DNA from: Saprospiraceae bacterium
GTDB taxonomy: Bacteria > Bacteroidota > Bacteroidia > Chitinophagales > Saprospiraceae
Direction: 5' to 3'
Length of the DNA: 64,000 nt
NCBI GenBank assembly: GCA_025055285.1
Contig: JANWXM010000004.1
Coordinates: 62,001-126,000 of the forward strand
In this document: in pieces, positions 19,460-28,319 of the stretch
How the letters are laid out: each line of letters opens with the position of its first letter
How positions within the stretch are numbered: position 1 is the stretch's first letter
Translations under genes and position numbers: made by a program
The notes under the pieces: generated by a model
Database searches by the model: none
The model's input: the letters and a program-made list of their open reading frames with translations, nothing else
What the model was told of the DNA's origin: nothing

Positions 19460-19549
19460 AGCGGTAATAGCCGCATTTAAGAATAGTTTTCATTTGGTTT
19501 TTTGGGGTTTATTAGCCGCTGGACACGGAAGTGCTCTGGCGGCTTTTTT
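19460..19549 (+). promoter_or_regulatory. Candidate transcription attenuator: antiterminator segment 19460-19469, terminator hairpin 19514-19544 plus T6
   Basis: Terminator AGCCGCTGGA-CAC-GGAA-GTG-c-TCTGGCGGCT then TTTTTT; upstream AGCGGTAATA can pair with TATTA(g)CCGCT (19510-19520), the terminator 5' arm. Confidence 0.55.
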
Positions 19550-19624
19550 AGTTTGTTTTCTAGCGACAAAACGGCATGCTTTTGGCAGAGGGCATTGGAT
19601 GTTAATCCAGCTAGGAGTAAACCA

Positions 19625-22600
19625 ATGCGAACACTTTCCATAGCCGCGTTTCTTCCTATCTTGATGGCGCTTCTGAGCTTAAATTGCCACACCTCAGATA
19701 ACCGGCCGCGCGTTCTCATTTTCCATAAAACCGAATTTTACGCCCACGACTGCTTGAATGTGGCCATAGAGGCTGTGCGCCAGTTGTGTGAGCGCAACGG
19801 GTGGGCTACCGATGCTACGGAATGGGGTGAAGATTTTACAGAAGAAAATCTAAGCAAGTATGCGGCCATCATCTTCTTGCTTACAGCGGGTGATGTACTA
19901 TCTCCTATTCAGGAGGTGGTTTTCGAACGTTTTGTTCAGGGCGGTGGAGGCTTTGTAGGTGTCTACACCGCCGTTGATACAGAGCACAATTGGCCTTGGT
20001 ATCGCCAATTAGTAGGCGCTGAATACGATGGCTTAATGCCTGTGCAGAGCGCTCAACTGAGCATCCTCGATCGCGACCATCCAGCGACTGCTCATTTGGA
20101 GCAAAGCTGGACACGTACTGATGAATGGATGAACCTGAAAAATGTTTTGCCCGATATAAATGTCTTACTCACCCTAGATGAGAGCAGCTGTACAGGTGGC
20201 AAGATGGGGGCATTTCATCCTGTTAGCTGGTATCACGAGTTCGATGGCGGTCGGGCTTTTGTAACCGTTATGGGCCATACTGCAGAATCGTATCAAGATA
20301 CCGCCTTTCTGAAGCACTTAGAAGGTGGGCTTAAATATGCAGTAGGCGCAGGAAACCCCATTGTATTAGGCAAACATCGTCCTTTTCGCCAGGAAAAAAA
20401 GGTAAAAGCGGGTTTTGTCAAAACTTCTGTAGTATGCAATCTCGCTGAGCCTATGTCTATGGCCATGTTTCCAGATGGAAAAATCCTTTTGGTGGAACGA
20501 CGTGGTGCCATTAAGTTGTTCAATCCTGCCGATGGCACGTTGAAGAAAGTAGCAGAAATTGAGGTATTTCAAAAAAATGAGGAAGGCCTCCTTGGCGTGG
20601 CAATAGACCCAAAATGGTCAGAGAATTCCTGGATATATTTATATTATGCGCCAGCAAAAAAGCCACACAACAGTTCACTGCGTCTATCGCGTTTCGTCTT
20701 TAAGGACGATGTTTTGTATCTTGACAGCGAGAAAGTTATCTTGGAGGTTCCTACTGACCGCGACTTAAAGACCTTACATGCAGCGGGTTGCCTTCGTTTT
20801 GACAAGCAGGGCTTTTTATACCTCTCTACAGGAGACAATACAAATCATTATGGCGATGGTTACACTGCCATAGATGAGCGTCCAGAAGCTCGCCAGTACG
20901 ACGCCCAGAAATCTGCTTCTAATTCCATGGATTTGCGCGGCAAGATTCTTCGCATTAAGCCCTTGCCCGATGGTTCGTACATCTGCCCTGCGGGTAATTT
21001 GTATGTTGAAGAAGATATACACGTGTATCCGGGTAATTTACATCTGCTCTACGACCCGGCATGGGAGGGTATTGCTTATCCCATGAGCAAGCCTAGGCCC
21101 GTACCTATAGCTAAAGATTATCCGCAACGCGCCCATGTTTGGACAGGGCGTGGCCGACCAGAGATCTACATTATGGGTTGTCGCAATCCATTTCGCATGG
21201 ATTTTGACCATCGCCGAGGTCTGCTCATATGGGGTGAACCAGGTCCTGATGCTGGCGTATCTGATAGCTTGCGAGGTCCTGAGGGATTTGATGAAATCAA
21301 TATTGCTCGTCGCGCCGGCTTTTATGGGTGGCCCTACTGTATAGGCCCCAACTTGCCTTATCGCGAGTATTCCTACGCTACAGGCTCATCCGGACCGTAT
21401 TTCAACCCGGAACGGCCCGAAAACGACTCGCCAAACAATACAGGCGACCGTCATTTGCCGCCTTCACAGCCAGCGCTCATCTGGTATCCTTTTAAGAGTA
21501 GTGAGCTCTTTCCTTTAGTGCTCAACGGTACGCGCTGTGCTATGGCAGGCCCAGCCTACTACTGTGACGAGTATCCTGAAAAAACGCGCTTTCCTAAGCG
21601 TTTTGATGGCAAAATCTTGATTTATGAATGGATGCGCAACTGGATCATGGCCGTCGAGTTGGACTCGCTCGATCGTTATGTAAGCATGCAACCTGTAGCA
21701 CCTAATGTGCGATTGGGTCGGCCTATTGACTTGCTCATAGATAAAAACGGTTCACTTTGGGTGCTCGAATATGGAACTGAGTGGTTTACAGCTAATCCAG
21801 ATGCCTGCTTAAGCCGCATTGACTACATTCGCGACGATATGAACACCGATGAGGTGGCTGAAACTCCGCCAACGAATCAACCGCCCTCTGTGGAATGGCT
21901 ATTTGGTGCCAGAAATGGTTCTTTTTACAGCCCTGGCGATACCATTAAATATGCACTATACGTATCTGATCCAGAAGATGGCTCATTGGCTGATGGACGC
22001 ATCTCGCCTTCCGATGTTGAATTGTTTGTAGGCTATTTGTCTGCCAATGCCACGTTCAAACGTCCCTCTAAACGCGCGAACAACCACCAGGAAGACCCTG
22101 TGGTTCGCGGTCAGAAACTCGTCAACGAGTCCGATTGCCGCAGTTGTCATGCTATAGAGCGAAAGATAAATGGCCCGGCCTATCGAGATGTCGCTCGTCG
22201 CTATAAAGACGAGCCGAGGGCGCTAGAGTACCTCATCGAAAAAATTATTAAGGGTGGGAAAGGAGTCTGGGGTGAAGTGGCAATGAGCGCTCATCCGCAA
22301 TTAGCAAAAGCCGATGTCAGAGATATGGTGCGTTGGATCCTCAGCCTTGACAATTCCCCCCGACAGCCCTTTGGGCATGGTACACTCGTCGCACCGGCTT
22401 CTGTCGAACAGGATACGGGCCGTTATGTTTTTCACGCGCGCTATACCGATCGAGGTGCATTCTCTCAAGCACCCCAAACTACTGAAGCCCTGATTTGGTT
22501 ACGGCCTTCGCTGGTGAAAATTGGTGCTGCAGACAGTCTTTCTAAGGGGGTCGAAACCTACGAGCGCCCGCTCAATAATGCTTCTGTAATTATGCACGAG

Positions 22601-22930
22601 TTAAAGTCAGGGGATTTCTTTATGCTAAAGGCCGTAGACGCACAAGGGCTGAAAGGCTTTTCCATTGCATTGGAAGTAACTTCCGCTCGCCATCACCTTG
22701 CGCGAGGCCGCATCGAAGCGCGTCTCGGGAGTCCCAATGGGCCTTTAGTAGGCGTCGCCACCTTGCCCATCTCAAGCGCAGGCGGTGGACTATCCGAAGT
22801 CACCCTAGAACTCAATCGAAAGGCATGGCCTGCGAGCAGAGGAAGGCAGGATGTCTACTTTATAGCACGCACAAATAACAGCACACGCCAGCCGATATGC
22901 GCAGCGGCTTGGCTGAAGGCATTGCTGTGA
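19625..22930 (+). CDS. Multidomain exported protein: ThuA-like domain + PQQ-dependent sugar dehydrogenase (glucose/sorbosone dehydrogenase-like) + cytochrome c
   Basis: ThuA-like VLIFHKTEFYAHDCLNVA...GGGFVGVYTAVDTEHNWPWYRQLVGA; six-bladed dehydrogenase region (EGLLGVAIDPKWSENSWIYLYY...YIMGCRNPFRMDFD); heme motif CRSCH. Start moved from TTG 19502 to ATG 19625 (signal/lipobox-like LLSLNC). Confidence 0.88.
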   Translation: MRTLSIAAFLPILMALLSLNCHTSDNRPRVLIFHKTEFYAHDCLNVAIEAVRQLCERNGWATDATEWGEDFTEENLSKYAAIIFLLTAGDVLSPIQEVVFERFVQGGGGFVGVYTAVDTEHNWPWYRQLVGAEYDGLMPVQSAQLSILDRDHPATAHLEQSWTRTDEWMNLKNVLPDINVLLTLDESSCTGGKMGAFHPVSWYHEFDGGRAFVTVMGHTAESYQDTAFLKHLEGGLKYAVGAGNPIVLGKHRPFRQEKKVKAGFVKTSVVCNLAEPMSMAMFPDGKILLVERRGAIKLFNPADGTLKKVAEIEVFQKNEEGLLGVAIDPKWSENSWIYLYYAPAKKPHNSSLRLSRFVFKDDVLYLDSEKVILEVPTDRDLKTLHAAGCLRFDKQGFLYLSTGDNTNHYGDGYTAIDERPEARQYDAQKSASNSMDLRGKILRIKPLPDGSYICPAGNLYVEEDIHVYPGNLHLLYDPAWEGIAYPMSKPRPVPIAKDYPQRAHVWTGRGRPEIYIMGCRNPFRMDFDHRRGLLIWGEPGPDAGVSDSLRGPEGFDEINIARRAGFYGWPYCIGPNLPYREYSYATGSSGPYFNPERPENDSPNNTGDRHLPPSQPALIWYPFKSSELFPLVLNGTRCAMAGPAYYCDEYPEKTRFPKRFDGKILIYEWMRNWIMAVELDSLDRYVSMQPVAPNVRLGRPIDLLIDKNGSLWVLEYGTEWFTANPDACLSRIDYIRDDMNTDEVAETPPTNQPPSVEWLFGARNGSFYSPGDTIKYALYVSDPEDGSLADGRISPSDVELFVGYLSANATFKRPSKRANNHQEDPVVRGQKLVNESDCRSCHAIERKINGPAYRDVARRYKDEPRALEYLIEKIIKGGKGVWGEVAMSAHPQLAKADVRDMVRWILSLDNSPRQPFGHGTLVAPASVEQDTGRYVFHARYTDRGAFSQAPQTTEALIWLRPSLVKIGAADSLSKGVETYERPLNNASVIMHELKSGDFFMLKAVDAQGLKGFSIALEVTSARHHLARGRIEARLGSPNGPLVGVATLPISSAGGGLSEVTLELNRKAWPASRGRQDVYFIARTNNSTRQPICAAAWLKALL

Positions 22931-22964
22931 GATCCTTATGTGAAATAAGGCAGCAGGTAAGTAG

Positions 22965-23540
22965 CTACATTCGCCATTTAATATTACATCCCCCGCTAGG
23001 GCGCTGCTCCAAGGGAACTGGACGGCCCTCAAGGATGGCGTCCAAGGCTGCGCGTAAGTCTTCGCCTGTGGGTGGAATCGGATTGCGCTTGGGGCGGCTG
23101 CTGTCCAACTGGCCGCGGTAGACCAATCGTAAGTTAGCATCGAATACATAGAAGTCTGGCGTGCAGGCAGCGTCGTAAGCGCGAGCCACCTCCTGCGTTT
23201 CATCGTAAAGGTATGGGAAAGTATAGCCTACCGCCTTCGCGTGCTCGGGCATGCGCTCAGGAGCATCTTCGGGATAAGCCTGAGCGTCGTTACTGTTTAT
23301 GCCCACAAAGGCTATGCCTTTGGGACGATATTCCTCTACAATGCGCACAATTTCTGAATTGACGTAGAGAACATAAGGACAATGATTGCATAGAAACATG
23401 ACTACAGTGGCACGAGCACCGGCAGAAACATCTTTGAGACTAACCATGCGACCCGTAGCTGGCTCGGGCAGGCAAAAATCCGGAGCCTTTGTGCCCAATG
23501 GCAGCATATTGGACTCGGTATAAGCCATAGAAAGAAACAA
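22965..23540 (-). CDS. Thioredoxin-like / AhpC-TSA family (redoxin) protein
   Basis: LGTKAPDFCLPEPATGRMVSLKDVSAGARATVVMFLCNHCPYVLYVNSEIVRIVEEYRPKGIAFVGINSND; start may be 23528. Confidence 0.85.
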   Translation of the reverse strand: MFLSMAYTESNMLPLGTKAPDFCLPEPATGRMVSLKDVSAGARATVVMFLCNHCPYVLYVNSEIVRIVEEYRPKGIAFVGINSNDAQAYPEDAPERMPEHAKAVGYTFPYLYDETQEVARAYDAACTPDFYVFDANLRLVYRGQLDSSRPKRNPIPPTGEDLRAALDAILEGRPVPLEQRPSGGCNIKWRM

Positions 23541-23602
23541 ATTTGCACAGGTTTTCTTAAGCAGGCATAGTAGAAGAGCTTACTAGAGTCCCTAAATCTT
23601 CT

Positions 23603-23839
23603 TTAAGTAAGCGCGTTCTCTATCGAGACTTCGAAAGTGGCAGCTTCCTCGTCCCTCCAGCTTGAGTTCTTTCCCAGAAAAGGGAATATAGCCTTCTCGA
23701 GGCCAAGCGTAATGCCTTCTGCACGGCTCTTTGCCCAGCCTTTCTCCAAGCCTTTTTCAAAACCTTCTTCTAGAATTTGCTCGTAAGTAGTTTTGGCTTC
23801 CTGCTCGTATGGCGATGGCAAAGTTTGTATTAAATCCAT
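23603..23839 (-). CDS. Candidate internally initiated C-terminal isoform (RpnS-like), 78 aa
   Basis: In-frame ATG at codon 240, preceded on the minus strand by AAGGAGG-AAATT-ATG (SD at 23845-23851). Confidence 0.4.
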   Translation of the reverse strand: MDLIQTLPSPYEQEAKTTYEQILEEGFEKGLEKGWAKSRAEGITLGLEKAIFPFLGKNSSWRDEEAATFEVSIENALT

Positions 23840-24556
23840 AATTTCCTCCTTCGAAAGATTAGTTACTTGTTGTACATATATAAACGTTGCTCGAAATAAG
23901 ATTAGCAAAATCTCTGTATCTACATCTTCTGATACAAAGGTAAGCACTTTGCTGAAATGAACGCGCATGTAATCCGCGTCACGAGCATGTTTAAGCACTA
24001 GCAATATATTGCGCAGAAGGAGGCTGGTACCTAGCCCTTCGATAAATTCGTCTGTTAAAGCCTGGATGTTGATCGTAATTATTTTGAAACTAGGAATGTA
24101 TTCCAGCATTTCTGCAGGCACGGGCCCGTAGTAATCCACTAGGTGGTGGAGCGCTGGTTCTCCTCCTGTCTGCTGAATTAATATGGGAATGGTTAAGGTA
24201 AAGTACTTGCGTCTTTGTCGAATGTCTTCTTCCTGGATGTTCCGCAAGTAATTGCCCAATTGTACGTAGATGCGTCGGCCTACTGGAGTGCTTTTGTGCT
24301 CAATTAAGATACAGATGCGCATTGGCTCGTCCTGGTCTGTCTGACAAGTGTATACAATGTCAGAAAAGTATTGACGCAAGTCTTCGCCAATGAAGCTGTC
24401 GCTAGCCAATTGTAGGGTGCTGATTTTAAGGCAAGCCAGTTGCTTAGAGGGGAGAAAAGTTTCTACGAATGAACGCGCAATGGCTTCTACTTTGAGCACT
24501 TCCTTAATGTAGTGGTCGCTAGGATTGAGGTGCAGGTGGATATTTCGTTTTGCCAT
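23603..24556 (-). CDS. Rpn family (COG5464-like) PD-(D/E)XK nuclease / putative transposase
   Basis: FSDIVYTCQTD...MRICILIEHKS fits the D...EXK nuclease core; C-terminal EEGFEKGLEKGWAKSRAEGI repeat typical of the family. Confidence 0.85.
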   Translation of the reverse strand: MAKRNIHLHLNPSDHYIKEVLKVEAIARSFVETFLPSKQLACLKISTLQLASDSFIGEDLRQYFSDIVYTCQTDQDEPMRICILIEHKSTPVGRRIYVQLGNYLRNIQEEDIRQRRKYFTLTIPILIQQTGGEPALHHLVDYYGPVPAEMLEYIPSFKIITINIQALTDEFIEGLGTSLLLRNILLVLKHARDADYMRVHFSKVLTFVSEDVDTEILLILFRATFIYVQQVTNLSKEEIMDLIQTLPSPYEQEAKTTYEQILEEGFEKGLEKGWAKSRAEGITLGLEKAIFPFLGKNSSWRDEEAATFEVSIENALT

Positions 24557-24791
24557 AAAAAATTGAGGTAAAAAAGCAGGTCGGCCTCACATTAGCCTCT
24601 GGAGCGGGTGCTATTTGAATTCGAAGTGCGCAGTAACGATAGACGACAGACTACTGGTAGAGTAAGGGATAAGTAGGCCCATTTGAGGACAGATATTTCG
24701 TTCGTTTATCTCAAGAGAGATTGCACAACCTATGAAAGCTATTGATTTTCATTACAAACATCGGCATTAAAGGTCTATCCTTCTCTAAGCG

Positions 24792-25703
24792 TCATTTCGG
24801 TATACGCACTTCGTAAGTTTTTCGCGCTTTATTGGTGAGCTTGTGATTGACCAGCCAGGGATTGTACAATTTCAGCATGCGGTAGGAAATACCGTGTTCG
24901 GCGGCGAAGTCGGCCCAGCTAGCGATAGGGCCATCTATCTTCACTACTTTATAGGGTGGTAGAGGTTCGTAGAGGTGATCTTTCTCGATGTGATACTCGT
25001 AATACTCTGGATTCTGCATTACCTCCTTAAGAGCAACGATACGGAAGGGATAACGCATGGTTTCTTCAGCGGCTAGATTGAGGTCGAAGAAGGAGCGCGC
25101 ACGCTGATTTTTCATCTCAGCATATATGCGTGTGGGCCCTCCATTATATGCAGCAGCGGCTAAAATCCAGCTGCCGAGCAGTTCCTTCTGCTGACGTAAG
25201 TAGCGGCAGGCAGCGCGGGTAGCTTTTTCTAAATGGTAGCGTTCATCCACTTCGTCGTTTACTTCGAGGCCATACTGCTCAGCAGCGCTTTTCATGAATT
25301 GCCAGACACCACGCGCACCCGCTGGCGATACGGCATTGCTTAAGTTGCTCTCTGCAACGGCTAGATACTTAAGGTCTTCTGGAACACCCTCCTCCTTTAA
25401 AATGGGTTCGATTATGGGAAAGAGTGCATTAGCCCGTTTGATGGCTAGAATAGTAGAGGAATGAAAATACACGTTGCGCAACAATTCGGCATCCAAACGT
25501 TGGCGCACATCGAAGTTATTCAAAGGAAACCTCTCGCCGCAAAAGCTGTATTCTTTATTTAAATTAATGGAGCGAATGGTCTGCGGTAGTGCTGGAAAAC
25601 CTGTGCCCTTTGTAGTTTCATCGCCCTTGAAGGAGAGGAGAAGAACAGCAGCAAGAGTTAGAGCCAGGAAGACATTTAAAATGAATGAGATGCGGTTAAT
25701 CAT
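24792..25703 (-). CDS. Exported lytic transglycosylase (SLT domain, MltD-like)
   Basis: LKYLAVAESNLSNAVSPAGARGVWQFMKSAAEQYGLEVNDEVDERYHLEKATRAACRYLRQ...AAAAYNGGPTRI. Confidence 0.92.
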   Translation of the reverse strand: MINRISFILNVFLALTLAAVLLLSFKGDETTKGTGFPALPQTIRSINLNKEYSFCGERFPLNNFDVRQRLDAELLRNVYFHSSTILAIKRANALFPIIEPILKEEGVPEDLKYLAVAESNLSNAVSPAGARGVWQFMKSAAEQYGLEVNDEVDERYHLEKATRAACRYLRQQKELLGSWILAAAAYNGGPTRIYAEMKNQRARSFFDLNLAAEETMRYPFRIVALKEVMQNPEYYEYHIEKDHLYEPLPPYKVVKIDGPIASWADFAAEHGISYRMLKLYNPWLVNHKLTNKARKTYEVRIPK

Positions 25704-25718
25704 AGCGAAAGGTATATC

Positions 25719-26249
25719 TTACGGTTGAACACTCGTTTGAGAAAGGCGCTTGTAAACTGGTACAGTCGAACAGGGTTCGCCATACATAATGCTAAGCGCA
25801 ATGGGTTGCAGGCGACGCGTAATTTCTACATACGCCGAGGAAGGTACAGGGCGGGTGCTGCAGCCTTTAATTACCAAACGCTTTCCCTGATATGGAGAGA
25901 GATCCAAAGCTGCAAGTTTCTTCAAAAACGCAGCTTCTACAAACTGCTCAGGGGTGCCTTGAAACACATCGCGGGCGTATGGAGCAGCATAAGCAGTTAC
26001 CAGCATATATGCCCACATCGGTATGATAGCGTCAGTAGAGCAAAATACGGCGACGTTTTTTCCACTATACTGAGCCCAATCATGCGCCTTTAGCGCCTCT
26101 CGAAAGTCTTTTTCCTTAAGGATAAGTCCCATAAACAGATAATCCTTCAAATCGAAAGGCGCGATTTCGCCTTCAGGGTAAAAGGCTTCTAGGTCGATAG
26201 TGACCAATCCGCTTCGGGAAACGCGATTGACTAATTCGGGTTGTTCCAT
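25719..26249 (-). CDS. DUF2480-like conserved Bacteroidota protein
   Basis: FYPEGEIAPFDLKDYLFMGLILKEKDFREALKAHDWAQYSGKNVAVFCSTDAIIPMWAYMLV...VIKGCSTRPVP. Confidence 0.75.
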   Translation of the reverse strand: MEQPELVNRVSRSGLVTIDLEAFYPEGEIAPFDLKDYLFMGLILKEKDFREALKAHDWAQYSGKNVAVFCSTDAIIPMWAYMLVTAYAAPYARDVFQGTPEQFVEAAFLKKLAALDLSPYQGKRLVIKGCSTRPVPSSAYVEITRRLQPIALSIMYGEPCSTVPVYKRLSQTSVQP

Positions 26250-26263
26250 ATGTGCTTGATTTT

Positions 26264-26851
26264 TTAAAAGGCAGCCTCCTCAGCGTCCATCATATCGGGC
26301 GGCTGTCCAACTGAGTTTTCTGTTTCCTTAAAATCCTTAGGCTTGGGTAGGTCATTTAAGCTCTTAATGCCTAAGTAATCCATAAATTTTTCAGAGGTGC
26401 TATAGAGCAGCGGTCGTCCAGGCCCTTCGCTCCGACCGCTAATGATAACAAGTTCTTTTTCTAGAAGTTTTTGTAAGGCATAATCGCAATTGACACCGCG
26501 AATAGCCTCTATTTCACTCTTTGTAATGGGCTGTTTATAAGCGATGATGGCCAGGGTTTCTAGAGCTGCTTGCGACAGCCGGCGACGCGCTGTTTGACGC
26601 AAGTGAATCACTATAGTATTATGGTAGGCGCCCTTTGTCAGAAACTGAAAGCCGCCAGCAATTTCTACCAATTCAAAGGCATATTCAGGCGACTGGTACT
26701 GCTGCTGCAAGAGAGCAAGAGCTTGCAACACGTCATTCTCACTCACCTCCGTTTGGAAGGCTTCGCTCAGCGTCGTTTTTAAGTCGACCACAGAAACGGG
26801 TTGAGGTGACACAAAAATTAGGGCTTCAATGTGTTGTTTAAGAAAATCCAT
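26264..26851 (-). CDS. scpB: Segregation and condensation protein B
   Basis: HIEALIFVSPQPVS...RRRLSQAALETLAIIAYKQPITKSEIEAIRGVNCDYALQKLLEKELVIISGRSEGPGRPLLYSTSEKFMDYLGI. Confidence 0.95.
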   Translation of the reverse strand: MDFLKQHIEALIFVSPQPVSVVDLKTTLSEAFQTEVSENDVLQALALLQQQYQSPEYAFELVEIAGGFQFLTKGAYHNTIVIHLRQTARRRLSQAALETLAIIAYKQPITKSEIEAIRGVNCDYALQKLLEKELVIISGRSEGPGRPLLYSTSEKFMDYLGIKSLNDLPKPKDFKETENSVGQPPDMMDAEEAAF

Positions 26852-26858
26852 AGCCTGA

Positions 26859-26866
26859 CAAAGATA
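26859..26866 (-). promoter_or_regulatory. -7 element TATCTTTG only 7 nt from scpB start
   Basis: Plus strand CAAAGATA; exact TAnnTTTG on minus. Confidence 0.5.
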
Positions 26867-27111
26867 CGGCGAACAAAAGCAATAGCCTTACCTGGCTTTC
26901 AACGTTGTTGGTTGCTCGAACGAGGCTGCATGGTCTAGAAACCTTTTTTAAATGATTACCCCTTAGCCTAATTGTCTTGTGGCAAAGAGTGTCGCTTAAG
27001 AAATAAGAAAGAGGAAGTGTCAAAAGAACTTACACTAAAGTATCTTTTTGACAAGATTTGTTATAAAAATTGACTTTTTCGTCGAAAGTTGGGTAAAAAA
27101 ATTTGTATATC

Positions 27112-27140
27112 TTGATACTATATCAATACCTTTGTGATAT
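27112..27140 (+). promoter_or_regulatory. SPFH operon promoter (TACCTTTG 27127-27134) overlapped by palindrome TTGATActaTATCAA and a third TGATA half-site
   Basis: Perfect 6+6 palindrome 27112-27126 abuts the -7 element; TGATA repeats at 27135-27139. Confidence 0.55.
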
Positions 27141-27165
27141 TGAAATAATGCTAAGAAGTTTTATT

Positions 27166-28017
27166 ATGGAAAAAATTATTCGTCCTGTTTCGGGCTGGCC
27201 TATGCTAGCTCTCTTTGTGGTGTTATTGCTGGGCGGTGTTGCTCTCATTGCGCTGAAGACCATTTGGTTGGGCATTTTGCTTCTAGTTCTGTCGCTGTTA
27301 CTCATTGCGCCCGGTTTTATCGCCGTTGAGCCAAATAGCAGTCGAGTGCTTACGTTGTTTGGCGCGTATGTAGGTTCGGTAAAAGAGAGTGGCTTCTTTT
27401 ATGTGAATCCCTTTTTTACGCGTAAAAAAATATCGTTGCGCGCTGTGACATTTGACGTACCAGTTATCAAGGTAAACGACAAACAGGGCAATCCAATCAT
27501 GATTGGTGCCGTGGTAGTATATCGAGTCGCTGATACCTACAAGGCTGCTTTTGGTGTAGAAGACTACCACGAATTTACCAAGATGCAGAGCGAATCGGCC
27601 GTACGTAAATTGGCCAGCATCTATAGTTATGACAATTTAGAAGACGAGGATGCCGTGGTTACGCTGCGAACCAATTCAGACGAGGTAAACCAGCAGCTAG
27701 TTCAAGAGATTGGCGAACGATTGCAAATTGCTGGTATTGAGGTTATTGAGGCGCGAATTAATCATTTGGCTTATGCCACTGAAATTGCAGGAGCAATGCT
27801 GCAGCGTCAGCAAGCTACGGCCATTATTGCTGCCCGCAGCAAGATTGTAGAAGGCGCAGTGGGCATGGTGGAAATGGCCCTAGAGCAACTGTCGAAGCGC
27901 GCTGTGGTTCACCTGGACGAAGAGCGCAAGGCGGCCATGGTAAGCAACCTCATGGTCGTGCTTTGCAGCGACAAGGCCGTTACGCCTGTGCTCAATACCG
28001 GCACTTTGCACCACTAA
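27166..28017 (+). CDS. SPFH/band 7 domain protein
   Basis: Two hydrophobic N-terminal segments, SPFH core (VEPNSSRVLTLFGAYVGSVKESGFFYVNPFFTRKKISLRAVTFDVPVIKVNDKQGNPIMIGAVVVYRVADTYKAAFGVEDY). Start may be 27148. Confidence 0.9.
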   Translation: MEKIIRPVSGWPMLALFVVLLLGGVALIALKTIWLGILLLVLSLLLIAPGFIAVEPNSSRVLTLFGAYVGSVKESGFFYVNPFFTRKKISLRAVTFDVPVIKVNDKQGNPIMIGAVVVYRVADTYKAAFGVEDYHEFTKMQSESAVRKLASIYSYDNLEDEDAVVTLRTNSDEVNQQLVQEIGERLQIAGIEVIEARINHLAYATEIAGAMLQRQQATAIIAARSKIVEGAVGMVEMALEQLSKRAVVHLDEERKAAMVSNLMVVLCSDKAVTPVLNTGTLHH

Positions 28018-28099
28018 CGGGGCAAAGGGATTCACCTCTTGCTGCAATTTGGGTAATTTGTTCTCCTGGGTTATACTACAAGTAAAAGCCGCATCTGTC

Positions 28100-28309
28100 A
28101 TGGCGAACAAAAAGAGCTTCATGCTACGCATAGATGAAGAGACTTATGAGGCTTTAGAGAAATGGGCCGCTGATGAATTTCGCAGCGTAAATGGTCAATT
28201 GGAGTGGATCATCACGCGAGCCCTGCGGGAGGCTGGCCGAATGCCTAAAAAGCGACAGTCTCGACCACCTCAGGAGGCCCCCTCGCAAGAGAGTCACCCT
28301 AAATCCTGA
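28100..28309 (+). CDS. Arc-like ribbon-helix-helix DNA-binding protein
   Basis: MANKKSFMLRIDEETYEALEKWAADEFRSVNGQLEWIITRALREAGR; adjacent to SPFH gene. Confidence 0.8.
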   Translation: MANKKSFMLRIDEETYEALEKWAADEFRSVNGQLEWIITRALREAGRMPKKRQSRPPQEAPSQESHPKS

Positions 28310-28319
28310 CTGTTTTTTC

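Noticed and set aside
19502-19624. TTG-initiated extension of the PQQ dehydrogenase ORF
   Set aside because: It translates the terminator hairpin; a lipoprotein-like signal begins at ATG 19625.
24539-24702. 11-bp direct repeat GATATTTCGTT flanking the Rpn start region as a mobile-element boundary
   Set aside because: One copy lies inside the rpn coding sequence; no inverted termini or target duplication seen.
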